Source of the DNA: Candidatus Gallispira edinburgensis
GTDB lineage: Bacteria; Bacillota; Clostridia; Lachnospirales; CAG-274
DNA: 48,204 nt
Assembly (NCBI GenBank): GCA_904395805.1
Contig: CAJFNV010000018.1
Location: 1-48,204, forward strand
Reading direction: 5' to 3'
Numbering within the stretch: the first letter of the stretch is position 1; each line of letters opens with the position of its first letter. Shown one piece after another: positions 16,114-26,020 of this stretch. A program made the translations under genes and the position numbers. The notes beneath the pieces were generated by a model. It was not told the DNA's origin, searched no databases, and saw only the letters and a program-made list of their open reading frames with translations.

Positions 16114-16812
16114 CTAATTCAAATTTCCCTTAACAATATCATAAACTCTGTTCCGGAAAGGATACAGCCTGCTGTCCGTATCCCGGCTTAATCTGTAATA
16201 CCAGTATATACCTTCATATGTATCTAATTTTAAATTTCTCACCACTGTTTTATGCCTCTCAAAATCAAAAGCCACATCAATAAATGAATCTTCTTTTAAC
16301 TCTAAATTAATCGGACTTGCCATAAGTCCTATGTAAGAATTATTCATACAATCCCATTGTGAAAATATAAATGTGCAGTTTAAATTACCATTGCTCAGAT
16401 GCTCTTCACCTGCACTTATAATTCTTATAAAAATTTGATTTATTTTAAGACCCCTGGAGAGCAATATAAATTTTTCCTTTAAGCTTTCACTTACTTCAAC
16501 CTTATTATCTTTGTTACCATAAAACATTACATCCTTTTCGGGATAGTTGAAAGGAATAGATATCTGTGTATATTTGTAAATATCCTCAATTTCATTTAAT
16601 TCATGTACAAGCTCCGATAAAAACTTCTGATTATTTATATATAATTTTTCTATATCATTTTTTGTTGTATATGTAACTATAACCTTTTCATCATATTTAT
16701 CAACTACCTCATTTTCTATTTTTGCAAATTCCGCTGACATTATTTTATAAAATATCACAAATACAATAATCAAAGAAACCCACACAATATTTACAATATA
16801 AACCTTCTTCAT
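16114..16812 (-). CDS. Hypothetical membrane-anchored protein
   Basis: A 232-residue protein I do not recognise. Residues about 5-25 form a single hydrophobic segment after MKKVY, acting as an uncleaved anchor or signal; the rest is predicted to lie outside the cytoplasm. No catalytic motif is apparent. AGGAGGTGG precedes the ATG. It is the last gene of the accessory island before the hairpin repeats and dnaA, about 60 bases downstream of the ankyrin gene. Confidence 0.6.
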   Translation of the reverse strand: MKKVYIVNIVWVSLIIVFVIFYKIMSAEFAKIENEVVDKYDEKVIVTYTTKNDIEKLYINNQKFLSELVHELNEIEDIYKYTQISIPFNYPEKDVMFYGNKDNKVEVSESLKEKFILLSRGLKINQIFIRIISAGEEHLSNGNLNCTFIFSQWDCMNNSYIGLMASPINLELKEDSFIDVAFDFERHKTVVRNLKLDTYEGIYWYYRLSRDTDSRLYPFRNRVYDIVKGNLN

Positions 16813-16870
16813 ACTCCCACCTCCTGCAGCACTTGTTCAGCTTTTAAAAATGCCGCTCTGTGACCCTGCG

Positions 16871-18382
16871 CTATATTATCCCCTTTTCAACAAGGTAATT
16901 ATAAATATCATCGCTTTGTTTAGCCCTGTTCACAAGAGCTTCCTTTTCTTCCTCTGTATAATTATTTGCAGTACACCCGTTTTCAACAAGAAATCTCACA
17001 ACATCAAAATATCCGTCTCCCGTTGCAACCATGAGCTGTGAATCCAGTCTTGACCCATTACTGCTGTTGACATCGTCCTTGCTGAAATCAGCATTCAATT
17101 CCTTTAAATATTCCAGCAGTTCTAAGTTTCCTTGTCTTACACTATTATAAACAGCTTCACAAAGATCATCATAATTTAAAGTATTACTGAAATTATGTAC
17201 GTACTTTACAGTATCAATATCACAATATGAAAACACCCATACATAATAAGGCTCACTGCCCAAACTGCTGCTTCCGTTTACATTAAAGCCTCTTTCCACA
17301 AACAGCTTTACAATATCATCATAGTTATTTATAAGGGCTTCTTCAAAAGCATCTTTATTGCTGATACTTGCGCCCTTATCAAGGAGCAGTTTTGTAATAT
17401 CTGCATTGTCATTTTTTACAGCAATTAAAACTCCGTCATCAATATAGGCAGGATTCAGATCCGAAATATATTTTGTCATATCATAGTTGTTGTAATACAC
17501 AGCATAATTCAGAGCACATTCATAATATCCGTCATTGAATTCATTTATATCTGCTCCTTTTTCAATTAAAAATTTTACATTTTCAAAATTATTGGCAGCT
17601 ACAGATAATCTTAGCGAAAAATTCAGATCACTGTCATCTTTCAGATTTTTTTCTAAAGCATCCTTGCTTCCATAACCTGCAATGCCCCACAGAACAGTAT
17701 TATTTTTGCACTTATTATTTTCATTGAATTCCCCTTTATATGCGGCATAAATATCTTTATCAATATCCTCACCTTTATAATTATCTACCAGCACTTTCAT
17801 AGCTTTTACACAAGCTATTCTGTTACCCATGGATTCAATGTACTCAGACCTGTTAATTCTGCCCTCCATGTTTTTAATATTATCTGCTGTAACATCTGCC
17901 CCTGCGTTGATTAATTTTTCCAGTCTGTCAGAAAATATATCCAGGTTTTTTGACAGTATAATTTTGTCTATTGAATTTTCTCCCATATCATCAATATAGT
18001 TTACATCCGGATCAAGAGTAAGCAGTTTTTCAAATATCTTATCTCTTGCATTAATTGCTTCATAAAACACAGTTGTACCTGATGTATCTACAAAATCCGA
18101 ATCTATATCATACTCAAGCATAGTATTAACAAATCTTTTATCATTTGAATTATCATCTGCCCATATAACAGGTGAAACTGTTCCCGGATTGTGATATTCA
18201 AACTTATTAATATCCGCACCTTCGTTTATTGCCTCTATCATAGCCTGTTCATTTCCTGTTGTAACTGCACTCCACAGTTTTTCATACTGTTCGGTTGTTT
18301 CAAGCTCATTAAATTTTTCATCAACTAATCCGCCTAATGACATTATTGCAGATATAATATATGCAACTATTCTTTTCAACAC
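16871..18382 (-). CDS. Exported ankyrin-repeat protein
   Basis: A 503-residue protein. An N-terminal hydrophobic segment (LKRIVAYIISAIMSLGGLV) suggests export or anchoring. Ankyrin repeats fill the rest, with the recurrent pattern NFENVKFLIEKGADINEF, NADITKLLLDKGASI, YDDIVKLFVERGFNVNG, YFDVVRFLVENGCTAN. Ankyrin arrays bind other proteins; the partner is unknown. I place the start at GTG 18382 because GGAGG is 8 bases upstream; the in-frame ATG at 18397 lacks a ribosome site. Secreted ankyrin proteins are not common in Clostridia, which hints at a transferred accessory gene. Confidence 0.75.
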   Translation of the reverse strand: MLKRIVAYIISAIMSLGGLVDEKFNELETTEQYEKLWSAVTTGNEQAMIEAINEGADINKFEYHNPGTVSPVIWADDNSNDKRFVNTMLEYDIDSDFVDTSGTTVFYEAINARDKIFEKLLTLDPDVNYIDDMGENSIDKIILSKNLDIFSDRLEKLINAGADVTADNIKNMEGRINRSEYIESMGNRIACVKAMKVLVDNYKGEDIDKDIYAAYKGEFNENNKCKNNTVLWGIAGYGSKDALEKNLKDDSDLNFSLRLSVAANNFENVKFLIEKGADINEFNDGYYECALNYAVYYNNYDMTKYISDLNPAYIDDGVLIAVKNDNADITKLLLDKGASISNKDAFEEALINNYDDIVKLFVERGFNVNGSSSLGSEPYYVWVFSYCDIDTVKYVHNFSNTLNYDDLCEAVYNSVRQGNLELLEYLKELNADFSKDDVNSSNGSRLDSQLMVATGDGYFDVVRFLVENGCTANNYTEEEKEALVNRAKQSDDIYNYLVEKGII

Positions 18383-18416
18383 GATTATAACCTCCATGTA
18401 ATTTATAACTCAATGT

Positions 18417-19703
18417 TTACCTCTTATATAACGTATCCTTATAAACCTCATAAGTCAAATCAGACATATATACCAGCACACTTGGATTGCCTGTATACTT
18501 TTCCCCGGCAACATAAAACTCCCTGTAATTTTTCTGATCCTCAAAGTTTTTATCTCCCAAAGCATTGACATATAACTCAATATTAGCCTTATTACCGGTG
18601 TCACTTATAATTTCACTTACCATTTCTTCCGCCCTGTTATAAGCAGTATCTATAATATTTTGTTTATCAGCAATGTTATCAGCATTTGCTGTATCACAAT
18701 TAATATTTATATCAGCATACACAGGAAATTTATCATAAATTTCATTCATATCCAGTTCGGATAAATCCACAGCTTCATTTGTTAAATTGCTGATATATAT
18801 TTTATAAGCTTCTTCCGCTTCTTTTCTGCCGTTGGGGACATTTTCCCCTACAAAACTGAAATCCGCATTTACTGAAATATTCTCATCATTAAAATATTTA
18901 TTTATATAATTATCCATATAATAGTTTTCAAACATATTCAATAAATAATTTTCAATATTTTTATTCATATCTGCAATATTGCTTATGGTAAATATTCTTT
19001 TTTCGTTATTTTTATCTGTATATGAGATCTCCCATTTTGTAAAAACCTGTATATCCCCTGTATAATGCTCACAGGTCTCAAAACTTTCCCTCACAAACTG
19101 TTTTTCACTCTCGACCTTCCAGCCGGAAGGAAACATTCTGTCCAGAACATCCTTGTATTCTTCAATATAATTTGTTTTATAAATATTTTCTTCCTTAACT
19201 TTCGTCAGCAAGCTTTCGTCATTCAAAGGATATGTAACTACACCCATTCCTATATTCATATCACCCGTATTAATATTTACAGCCTTTGATTCAGGATTCC
19301 ATTCAACCTGACACCCGAGAGCCTCATACAAATATTTCAGAGGAACATAAATTTTACCCTCAATAGTTACAGGCTTGCAGTCCATTATTACAGAACTGCC
19401 ATTTACAAGCATAACATTACTGTCAGTCCTCATAACAATTGTTTTGTCAGCCCTTGCAAAAATTATTTCATTTGCGTTGCTGCCATATTTAACTTTTGCA
19501 CCAAATCCCCAGTCAACACCAAATGCACTTATCATTATTCTGCCCTTTATATTTCTCCCATCCAGATAACTGCCTATATCATCCGAATAAGAATCCATAT
19601 ATATGGCAACATAATTATCATCATTTCCGGCATTTTCTCCATAAACAGGAATTACACCACAAAACACTGTAAATACCAGCAATAAATAAAAAATTCTTTT
19701 CAT
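18417..19703 (-). CDS. Secreted protein with copper-amine-oxidase-N domain
   Basis: A 428-residue exported protein. The signal peptide ends near PVYG-EN (about residue 22). Residues about 95-150 are a copper-amine-oxidase-N module: VMLVNGSSVIMDCKPVTIEG, IYVPLKYLYEALGCQVEWN. The C-terminal part is Asn/Asp/Glu-rich and unrecognised. The domain is a surface-associated module, not a copper enzyme. It shares domain type and orientation with the genes at 20776 and 21601, so these likely form a functional set. Confidence 0.7.
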   Translation of the reverse strand: MKRIFYLLLVFTVFCGVIPVYGENAGNDDNYVAIYMDSYSDDIGSYLDGRNIKGRIMISAFGVDWGFGAKVKYGSNANEIIFARADKTIVMRTDSNVMLVNGSSVIMDCKPVTIEGKIYVPLKYLYEALGCQVEWNPESKAVNINTGDMNIGMGVVTYPLNDESLLTKVKEENIYKTNYIEEYKDVLDRMFPSGWKVESEKQFVRESFETCEHYTGDIQVFTKWEISYTDKNNEKRIFTISNIADMNKNIENYLLNMFENYYMDNYINKYFNDENISVNADFSFVGENVPNGRKEAEEAYKIYISNLTNEAVDLSELDMNEIYDKFPVYADININCDTANADNIADKQNIIDTAYNRAEEMVSEIISDTGNKANIELYVNALGDKNFEDQKNYREFYVAGEKYTGNPSVLVYMSDLTYEVYKDTLYKR

Positions 19704-19809
19704 ATCTTTAACTCCATCTTTTTCCTCTTGAATTTAAACAATTACTTAAACCCATTTGAATTGCTTATCGTTTTTAATATCATACGCATCTCAAACGTCT
19801 TTCACACAC

Positions 19810-20163
19810 TTAACTTGGCAGCGGGAAAACAACAAAGTTGACAACCAGCATAAACACAGCTATTATACGAAAAACAACATAATTAATAAAACAGTTCATT
19901 GCTACCCAAAGCAATTTTAATTTTACTGACTTTATCCGGTGCCTGCCCCCTTTAACTGCAGTAAATATTCCGAGCAATATTGGCAGAATATATAAAACTA
20001 TATTATTTGCCCATTCTATCACGTCACTTATTTTATATCCTTTTATATTAAAATATCTGCCTGAAAAACTAATTATTGAAATTAATATAATACCAATAAT
20101 AAAATATATAACAACATTTTTAAATAAACAAAAGTATATCCCATGTATCTGATCTCTGACCAT
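19810..20163 (-). CDS. Small membrane protein, about three TM segments
   Basis: A 117-residue hydrophobic protein with segments near residues 15-37 (VVIYFIIGIILISIISFS), 50-70 and 90-115. I do not recognise it. The start is set at ATG 20163, which has GAGGGG 8 bases upstream, not at the ATG of the longer frame (20193). Conserved basic stretch KGGRHRIKSVKLK separates the second and third segments. Confidence 0.55.
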   Translation of the reverse strand: MVRDQIHGIYFCLFKNVVIYFIIGIILISIISFSGRYFNIKGYKISDVIEWANNIVLYILPILLGIFTAVKGGRHRIKSVKLKLLWVAMNCFINYVVFRIIAVFMLVVNFVVFPLPS

Positions 20164-20343
20164 CTGTCTGTCCCCTCTACAAATATTCATCATTGGTTTT
20201 TTAAATTTTTAAAACAGCCTCTTCTTCCATTTTTAAAAAGTCAGAATTTAAAACATTTAACTCCCCTCGCTTAAAATATATGTATTATTCTGTTTTACAG
20301 TAAATTCACTCTTTCCCCTGCATACACATAGGTCATTTAAATG

Positions 20344-20775
20344 TTACTGCTTTTTTATGGATAAGCATAATAATACTGCTTCAATTAAATATAAAGCACT
20401 TATAATAACTGAACTGCCGCTGATTTCATTAAGCCCTGCAACATATAACATCACAAAGCATAAAACTATTGCAATATTTATTAATAATACTATACTTTTA
20501 AATGTAATAATTTTAGATAAAACATTTCGCCCTACAAAAACATATAAGCAAATCAAACAAATATGTAATATGTAAAAATATAAATTGCTTATTCTGAAAT
20601 CACTATACCGTTTCATAATAACAAGCATGATTTCAGAAAAGCCTGAAACAAATAATACCATCAATGCAGGTATAATATTAGTTATTTTTAAATAAATACT
20701 ATACTCTTTGATTATCTGCTTTTCCTCCATCATTTGTATAATAAATATTCTTTTTATTAAATACGGTTTAAACAC
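20344..20775 (-). CDS. Small membrane protein, four TM segments
   Basis: A 143-residue hydrophobic protein, unrecognised, with four likely TM helices in about residues 32-53, 66-83, 88-113 and 120-138. The frame opens at GTG directly after the TAA of the preceding gene, without a ribosome site, so either translation is coupled or the true start is one of the ATG codons near residues 15-16. Function unknown; part of the accessory island. Confidence 0.5.
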   Translation of the reverse strand: MFKPYLIKRIFIIQMMEEKQIIKEYSIYLKITNIIPALMVLFVSGFSEIMLVIMKRYSDFRISNLYFYILHICLICLYVFVGRNVLSKIITFKSIVLLINIAIVLCFVMLYVAGLNEISGSSVIISALYLIEAVLLCLSIKKQ

Positions 20776-21570
20776 TTATAAAATTTTTTCTACAAACTGA
20801 CCGTCACTTGTAAGTAAGCTTATACCCGTAAGTTCAGATACGCTGTTAATATCTTCATAATTTTCATTTACATATGTAAGTCTGACAATTGAATTGTTTT
20901 TTAAATAATATTCCCACTCAAATGTATATAAATTGTTATGTCTTACATCATCATGCAATTTATAAGGTAATATTTCACCTACTTCTTCCATTGTCATACC
21001 AAGCTTTAAGTTCTTTTCAAAAAAATCACTTGTCAAATCAAATATGTATACATTTATTTCGCCATTTTCTTCTTCCGTATACAAATAGTCGAACACATTC
21101 AGCATTCCCTCCATATTACCTATAGATAAACTAAAATATGGTCTGCCTTCGTAAATGTAGACAGAAAAATCGGTACCGCTGAACGGCATTTGGCTTAATC
21201 GGATTTCTCCCTCCATTGCAGGCTTACATTCCGGATTATTATTTACTTTAAAGATCAAATGAGTTAAATATTTGTCGTCCTTATCCTCTTCAATACGCTC
21301 ACCGTATGTATATGTTCTTTGTCTGCAGACATATTCGATTCCGTCATATGTAATGTATACTCTTTCTTCATCTTCATCAAATACAACAGTTCCGCCTATA
21401 GCTTCAATTATGTCATTTATTGAAATAAATTCTCCATCTTCATTTTCTATTATAACATCACCTTCTAATTCTTTGCCGTCAACATAAACTTTTCTCTCAC
21501 TTCCGTAGCACTCAAAGCTGCTTATTGATATTAATATTAAAATATTAATTATTATAATAATTTTCCTCAT
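20776..21570 (-). CDS. Secreted protein with copper-amine-oxidase-N-like domain
   Basis: A 264-residue exported protein. The signal peptide is the hydrophobic run after MRK ending near CYG-SE. The domain right after it (VYVDGKELEGDVIIENEDGE, ISINDIIEAIGGTVVFDEDE) has the beta-hairpin plus helix pattern of copper-amine-oxidase-N modules. The C-terminal half has LGMTMEEVGEILPY, a SmpA/BamE-like or DUF-type signature I cannot assign. Neighbour of the similar gene at 21601. Confidence 0.6.
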   Translation of the reverse strand: MRKIIIIINILILISISSFECYGSERKVYVDGKELEGDVIIENEDGEFISINDIIEAIGGTVVFDEDEERVYITYDGIEYVCRQRTYTYGERIEEDKDDKYLTHLIFKVNNNPECKPAMEGEIRLSQMPFSGTDFSVYIYEGRPYFSLSIGNMEGMLNVFDYLYTEEENGEINVYIFDLTSDFFEKNLKLGMTMEEVGEILPYKLHDDVRHNNLYTFEWEYYLKNNSIVRLTYVNENYEDINSVSELTGISLLTSDGQFVEKIL

Positions 21571-21600
21571 AATTAACTCCGCTGCATTATTACTTTCTGC

Positions 21601-22359
21601 TTATTTTGTTACATAAAAACTGATCAGATTCATATCGCTCTCATCAGTGTATGGAGAAAAAATCATTTCAACATTTTCCTCTCCTGCTCTGTAACTTATT
21701 TTACAACCGCCGTCCTCTGTATTTTCATAATGATCGGCTTTCCCCAGTATACCTGTTACATTTGAATATGTCATGCTTTCCTTTACACAAGACAAAATGT
21801 AATCACTTGTATAATTATATTTTTTAATATACACGATCCTTTCCGGGGCATCTAATTTGTAATCACATCCGGCATCTTCAATCAGGTATTTGAAATCAGG
21901 AGTACTTATATATGTTGTATTATTCATTGTATATATAGCTATAATCTTTGGCTTATCATCTCCAACATATGTATTTGTATCAGTATTCAATATTTTTGAA
22001 TACTTCATTTCAAAACAATATGGCATAGAGAGGACATCGCCCTTTTCATCTGTATATTCGATTTTATAATTGCTTCCGTTGAGATCAAAAGTAACGATTT
22101 TATCTTCAGGATCCCAGTTTATCTCGTTTCCGTATTCTTCTATAAAACCTCTCAGTGAAACATAAAAATACGGACTTCCGATTGCACCAATAAATATACT
22201 TGTATTCATTTCAAGATCACCATTCACATTGATCCCCCATGCATTTTCCAGCTCAGAAGCTGACAGTATTATTTCATCCTCAGCATCATCATTTCCGTAT
22301 ACACCTACAGTATTAAATCCAACCAGTAATATTAATAACACCAATAAACATTTTTTCAT
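21601..22359 (-). CDS. Secreted protein with degenerate copper-amine-oxidase-N-like domain
   Basis: A 252-residue exported protein. Signal peptide MKKCLLVLLILLVGFNTVGVYG. Residues about 45-105 contain YFYVSLRGFIEEYGNEINWD and IVTFDLNGSNYKIEY, again the copper-amine-oxidase-N pattern. The C-terminus (SYILSCVKESMTYSNVTGI-like helix then beta strands) resembles that of the 20776 gene, so the two are probably paralogues. AAAGGAG precedes the ATG. Confidence 0.6.
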   Translation of the reverse strand: MKKCLLVLLILLVGFNTVGVYGNDDAEDEIILSASELENAWGINVNGDLEMNTSIFIGAIGSPYFYVSLRGFIEEYGNEINWDPEDKIVTFDLNGSNYKIEYTDEKGDVLSMPYCFEMKYSKILNTDTNTYVGDDKPKIIAIYTMNNTTYISTPDFKYLIEDAGCDYKLDAPERIVYIKKYNYTSDYILSCVKESMTYSNVTGILGKADHYENTEDGGCKISYRAGEENVEMIFSPYTDESDMNLISFYVTK

Positions 22360-22383
22360 ATTTTCACAGCTCCTTTTATTTAA

Positions 22384-22665
22384 TTAATCAAATCTATACA
22401 TAGCATACATAAAACACACCATTACTATAACAACTATACATATATAAGAAACTATAACTGTTTTAATAAAATCCTTTAGTTTTTCTCTTAAACTTTTTCT
22501 GCCAATAAAACTAAACAGTGCTGAAACAACAGCTACAGGTAAAATGTCTGAAACAAAGCCGTTATCTATTCCTTTTATAATAATTGATGATAATTCACTG
22601 TTGACTAAAATAAACCATACTATACAATTTACAATAACACATATAATATTTTTATGTATATTCAT
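22384..22665 (-). CDS. Small membrane protein, about three TM segments
   Basis: A 93-residue hydrophobic protein, unrecognised. Likely TM regions are residues 6-25, 40-58 and 68-90. I start at ATG 22665, preceded by CAGGTG. The longer frame would overlap the end of the 22671 gene. It lies five bases after that gene and probably belongs to the same transcript. Confidence 0.5.
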   Translation of the reverse strand: MNIHKNIICVIVNCIVWFILVNSELSSIIIKGIDNGFVSDILPVAVVSALFSFIGRKSLREKLKDFIKTVIVSYICIVVIVMVCFMYAMYRFD

Positions 22666-22670
22666 AAATT

Positions 22671-23108
22671 TTACACCTGCTTTCTTCTCCTGTATATGAC
22701 AAATAATATCACCTGAACACCCACCGCACATAAACTTGTAATAATACCATTCACATAAATATAACCTTCTGTAAAAGCAATTACATCATCTATATAGGGT
22801 ATCCTATCTGTCAAAGCATACTGCATCCACACCAAAAACATACAGACACCAATAAACAGGATCAATAAATTTCCCGGCTTTTTATATTTAATAAACAAAA
22901 TCAATTCCAATATAATAAGCAGCTTTAATGTCTCAAATATCAATAACAGCCATTTCAGACAATTAAGACTTAACTTATTAAGCTGCTCTGCAGTAATCAG
23001 ATTATCAGCAGTAAAAAACAGATACTGCACAAAAGGCAATACTAACGCAATACATATTAAAAAAATAAACACATATCTTAATATAATTGCCAGTTCCTCT
23101 TTAATCAA
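22671..23108 (-). CDS. Membrane protein, four TM segments
   Basis: A 145-residue protein with four hydrophobic stretches (about residues 8-30, 45-72, 80-97, 112-138). The start is TTG with GGGGG 8 bases upstream. Unrecognised; pairs with the small membrane gene at 22384. Confidence 0.55.
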   Translation of the reverse strand: MIKEELAIILRYVFIFLICIALVLPFVQYLFFTADNLITAEQLNKLSLNCLKWLLLIFETLKLLIILELILFIKYKKPGNLLILFIGVCMFLVWMQYALTDRIPYIDDVIAFTEGYIYVNGIITSLCAVGVQVILFVIYRRRKQV

Positions 23109-23286
23109 ATCCCTAACCCCCTAAAATCATTCTTGTCAATTCATTAATCCACTAGTAATATATCAAAGAATTTTTCCAAAATAGTCCCTGTCATAAGATC
23201 CTGCAGAATATTTGTAATATGTAAATACAGATACCAAAATAAAATTTAAAATCAGTAATTCTTATCTTAAACAATACATAAATCAA

Positions 23287-23793
23287 CTAATTCTTCGCAC
23301 AAAACAGCCTTTCCAATATCTCATCCCCGCTCTCCAGCCTTACGATCTCAAATTCATGCGCTCCTGTCATTTTTAAATATACTTTCATAGAGCTTTCCCC
23401 GTAATCCTTATCAAGTACTCTTCCATAAACCTGTACACTTATTTCCTGAATACCATTTCTGAATATATTATCTCCTCCACCGTACATTGATATAGTATAA
23501 TTTCTTTTCCCCATGTTCCATTCAATATTTTCTCTGCAGTCAGTATACAACTCACTTCTGTCTCCAAAACATATTTCCGCATTTTTAAGACATTCGTCAA
23601 GAGCATCAATATCATAGCTCTCCAGTGCACTTTCTATTTTCCCAACATACTCCGTATCGGCCGTTGATATAAAACAAATGTACTTGAAAATATGTATTCC
23701 TAAATATATAATTATAGTTACAGCAACTGCAATTATTGCTATTGTAAGAGTATTTGATTTTTTTCTCATACAATAATCACATCCCCTGCTCAT
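23287..23793 (-). CDS. Hypothetical single-TM protein
   Basis: A 168-residue protein with one TM segment at about residues 16-38 after a basic MRKKSN stretch, then an extracytoplasmic alpha/beta domain with paired Cys residues (C in DECLKNAEIC and TDC). Unrecognised. Its ATG overlaps the TAA of the preceding gene as TAATG; ATG at residue 9 is an alternative start. Confidence 0.55.
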   Translation of the reverse strand: MSRGCDYCMRKKSNTLTIAIIAVAVTIIIYLGIHIFKYICFISTADTEYVGKIESALESYDIDALDECLKNAEICFGDRSELYTDCRENIEWNMGKRNYTISMYGGGDNIFRNGIQEISVQVYGRVLDKDYGESSMKVYLKMTGAHEFEIVRLESGDEILERLFCAKN

Positions 23794-24239
23794 TAAAACA
23801 ATTTTTTTAAATCATTTAAATCCTTATCATTGTATTTTTTTATAAGCACTTCAAAATATACATTCCAGTAATGCTTCATATTTATTTTTTCCCTGTTCGC
23901 GAGAATTTCGGGAAAAATATGCAGTGCATCAATCATATCATAAGCAAATTTGTAATTTTTTATTTTCAGGCAATCATCAATTTTTCTTATACCCAGAGTC
24001 AGTATTTTTATTTCCTTTTCTTCTAAATTCACACATCCTTCGTTGCCAGATTCAAAAAAGTTTATATATCTCTCCAAATTGATTATTTTATTTAATCTAC
24101 ACAGCAAACTTTCATTATTTTCTCTAAAATTTAATACCGCTAAAATTTGCTCACATATTTTGTTATTATCTTTATTATATATATCACTTCTCATTAAAAT
24201 CATAAGCTTATATATATTCTTAAGCAAATTCTTTTCCAT
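23793..24239 (-). CDS. Hypothetical helical cytoplasmic protein
   Basis: A 148-residue, Lys/Asn/Glu-rich, predicted all-helical protein with no signal or TM segment. Unrecognised. I place the start at ATG 24239, behind GGAGG (4 bases away, slightly close). It is the first gene of the accessory island and overlaps the next by one base, suggesting a translationally coupled pair. Confidence 0.5.
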   Translation of the reverse strand: MEKNLLKNIYKLMILMRSDIYNKDNNKICEQILAVLNFRENNESLLCRLNKIINLERYINFFESGNEGCVNLEEKEIKILTLGIRKIDDCLKIKNYKFAYDMIDALHIFPEILANREKINMKHYWNVYFEVLIKKYNDKDLNDLKKLF

Positions 24240-24380
24240 ATAGCCTCCATAAGTATATCCTGCCAATAAATACAGTATCATTATTCCATATTAAATCATC
24301 AGTCTTATATATCCTCATTTCTATTGTATATGATTTATACTCATATTTCAACAAATATTATAATTTTCTTAAATTATAAT

Positions 24381-24404
24381 CAAAATCAGCTTTGCTGATT
24401 TTTG
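24381..24404. repeat. Small hairpin similar to 9379-9404
   Basis: CAAAATCAGC-ttt-GCTGATTTTTG followed by AAACAATAAAAAAATG. See the similar copy at 9379. It sits just beyond the lysS terminator. Confidence 0.4.
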
Positions 24405-24411
24405 AAACAAT

Positions 24412-24443
24412 AAAAAAATGCCGAAACTTTAAATTCCGACATT
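24412..24443 (-). terminator. Terminator of greA-lysS
   Basis: A 10-bp stem with G-U pairs in the minus-strand RNA (24417-24426 with 24434-24443), followed by seven T residues. It lies about 40 bases past the lysS stop. Confidence 0.8.
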
Positions 24444-24482
24444 TTCCGATACTTTTACATTATAAAATTATTTTTCTGACAA

Positions 24483-25994
24483 TTACTCATTATTTCCTGT
24501 ATTGATAGGCTTCATTGTAGGGAAGAGTAAAATATCTCTTATACTGCTTGCATCTGTAAAGAGCATAACAAGTCTGTCAATACCCATACCCATACCTCCT
24601 GTAGGAGCCATACCATACTCAAGAGCAAGCATAAAGTCCTCATCGATCATATTCGCCTCTTCATCGCCCTTTGCTCTCAGCTCTTCCTGACGCTCGAATC
24701 TCTTTCTCTGATCGATAGGGTCATTTAATTCGCTGTAAGCATTTGCATACTCATGACCGCATATAAAGAGCTCAAATCTTTCTGTATATTCAGGCTTATC
24801 TGGCTTTCTCTTTGTAAGAGGAGAAATTTCAACAGGGTGATCCATAAGGAATGTAGGCTGAATAAGCTTATCCTCAACAAATTCCTCAAAGAATAAATTA
24901 AGTATATCGCCCTTTTCGTGTCTTTCCTCAAACTCAACATTATGTTCCTTAGCCACAGCTCTTGCTTCTTCAAGACTGTGTATCTCATCAAAGTCAACGC
25001 CTGCATATTTCTTAACAGCATCAACCATTGTAATTCTCTCAAATGGCTTGCTGAAATCAAGTTCAACACCCTGATAAACGATCTTGTCACTGCCTGCAAC
25101 TTTTTCTGCAACTTCCTTTATTATACCCTCTGTAATATCCATCATACCGTAGTAATCAGTATATGCCTGATAAAGTTCAAGAAGTGTAAACTCGGGATTG
25201 TGACTTGGGTCCATGCCCTCGTTTCTGAAAACTCTTCCTATTTCATAAACTCTTTCAAGTCCGCCTACGATAAGTCTCTTTAACGGAAGTTCAAGAGCAA
25301 TTCTCATATACATATCTATATCAAGAGTATTGTGGTGAGTAATAAATGGTCTTGCTGATGCTCCTCCCGGTATAGTCTGTAAAATAGGAGTTTCAACTTC
25401 AAGGAAGTCCAGATTGTCAAGATAATTTCTTACAGTCTTTATTACCGCACTTCTTGTAATAAAGTTTTTCTTTGTTTCGGGATTTACGATCAGGTCCACA
25501 TATCTCTGTCTGTATCTTAGATCAGGGTCCTTTAAACCATGGAACTTTTCAGGTAAAACCTGTAAACTCTTTGAAAGAAGTGTAACCTCTGTAGCATGAA
25601 CGGAAATTTCCTCCATCTTAGTTTTAAACACCGTACCCTTTACAGATACTATATCACCTATATCAAGCTTTTTAAAAAGCTTGTATTCTTCTTCACCTAA
25701 TTCATCTCTTGTTACATAGCACTGTATTTTGCCGTCTCTGTCCTGTACATCGCAGAAGCTTGCCTTACCCATAACTCTCTTGCTTACAATTCTTCCGCCT
25801 ATAGCAACAGCCTTGCCCTCAAATTCTTCAAAGTTATCCTTGATCTGCATACTGTGCTCTGTAACATCAGCCTTAACGATTTTAAAAGGGTCTCTGCCCA
25901 TTTCCTGTAAATTTGCAAGCTTTTCTCTTCTGACCTTAAGCAGTTCATTCAGAGCCTTGCCCTCCAAAGGCTGCTTATTCTTATTGTCTGCCAT
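24483..25994 (-). CDS. lysS: Lysyl-tRNA synthetase, class II
   Basis: A 503-residue synthetase. The N-terminal OB anticodon domain ([20 protein letters not shown]) is followed by the class II core: motif 2 [25 protein letters not shown] sequence near 255-275 and motif 3 [14 protein letters not shown] near 475. Length and ending are standard. It follows greA by 26 bases, the usual greA-lysS operon of Firmicutes. Confidence 0.97.
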   Translation of the reverse strand: MADNKNKQPLEGKALNELLKVRREKLANLQEMGRDPFKIVKADVTEHSMQIKDNFEEFEGKAVAIGGRIVSKRVMGKASFCDVQDRDGKIQCYVTRDELGEEEYKLFKKLDIGDIVSVKGTVFKTKMEEISVHATEVTLLSKSLQVLPEKFHGLKDPDLRYRQRYVDLIVNPETKKNFITRSAVIKTVRNYLDNLDFLEVETPILQTIPGGASARPFITHHNTLDIDMYMRIALELPLKRLIVGGLERVYEIGRVFRNEGMDPSHNPEFTLLELYQAYTDYYGMMDITEGIIKEVAEKVAGSDKIVYQGVELDFSKPFERITMVDAVKKYAGVDFDEIHSLEEARAVAKEHNVEFEERHEKGDILNLFFEEFVEDKLIQPTFLMDHPVEISPLTKRKPDKPEYTERFELFICGHEYANAYSELNDPIDQRKRFERQEELRAKGDEEANMIDEDFMLALEYGMAPTGGMGMGIDRLVMLFTDASSIRDILLFPTMKPINTGNNE

Positions 25995-26020
25995 AATAAT
26001 TTCTCCCTGTTATATATTGC

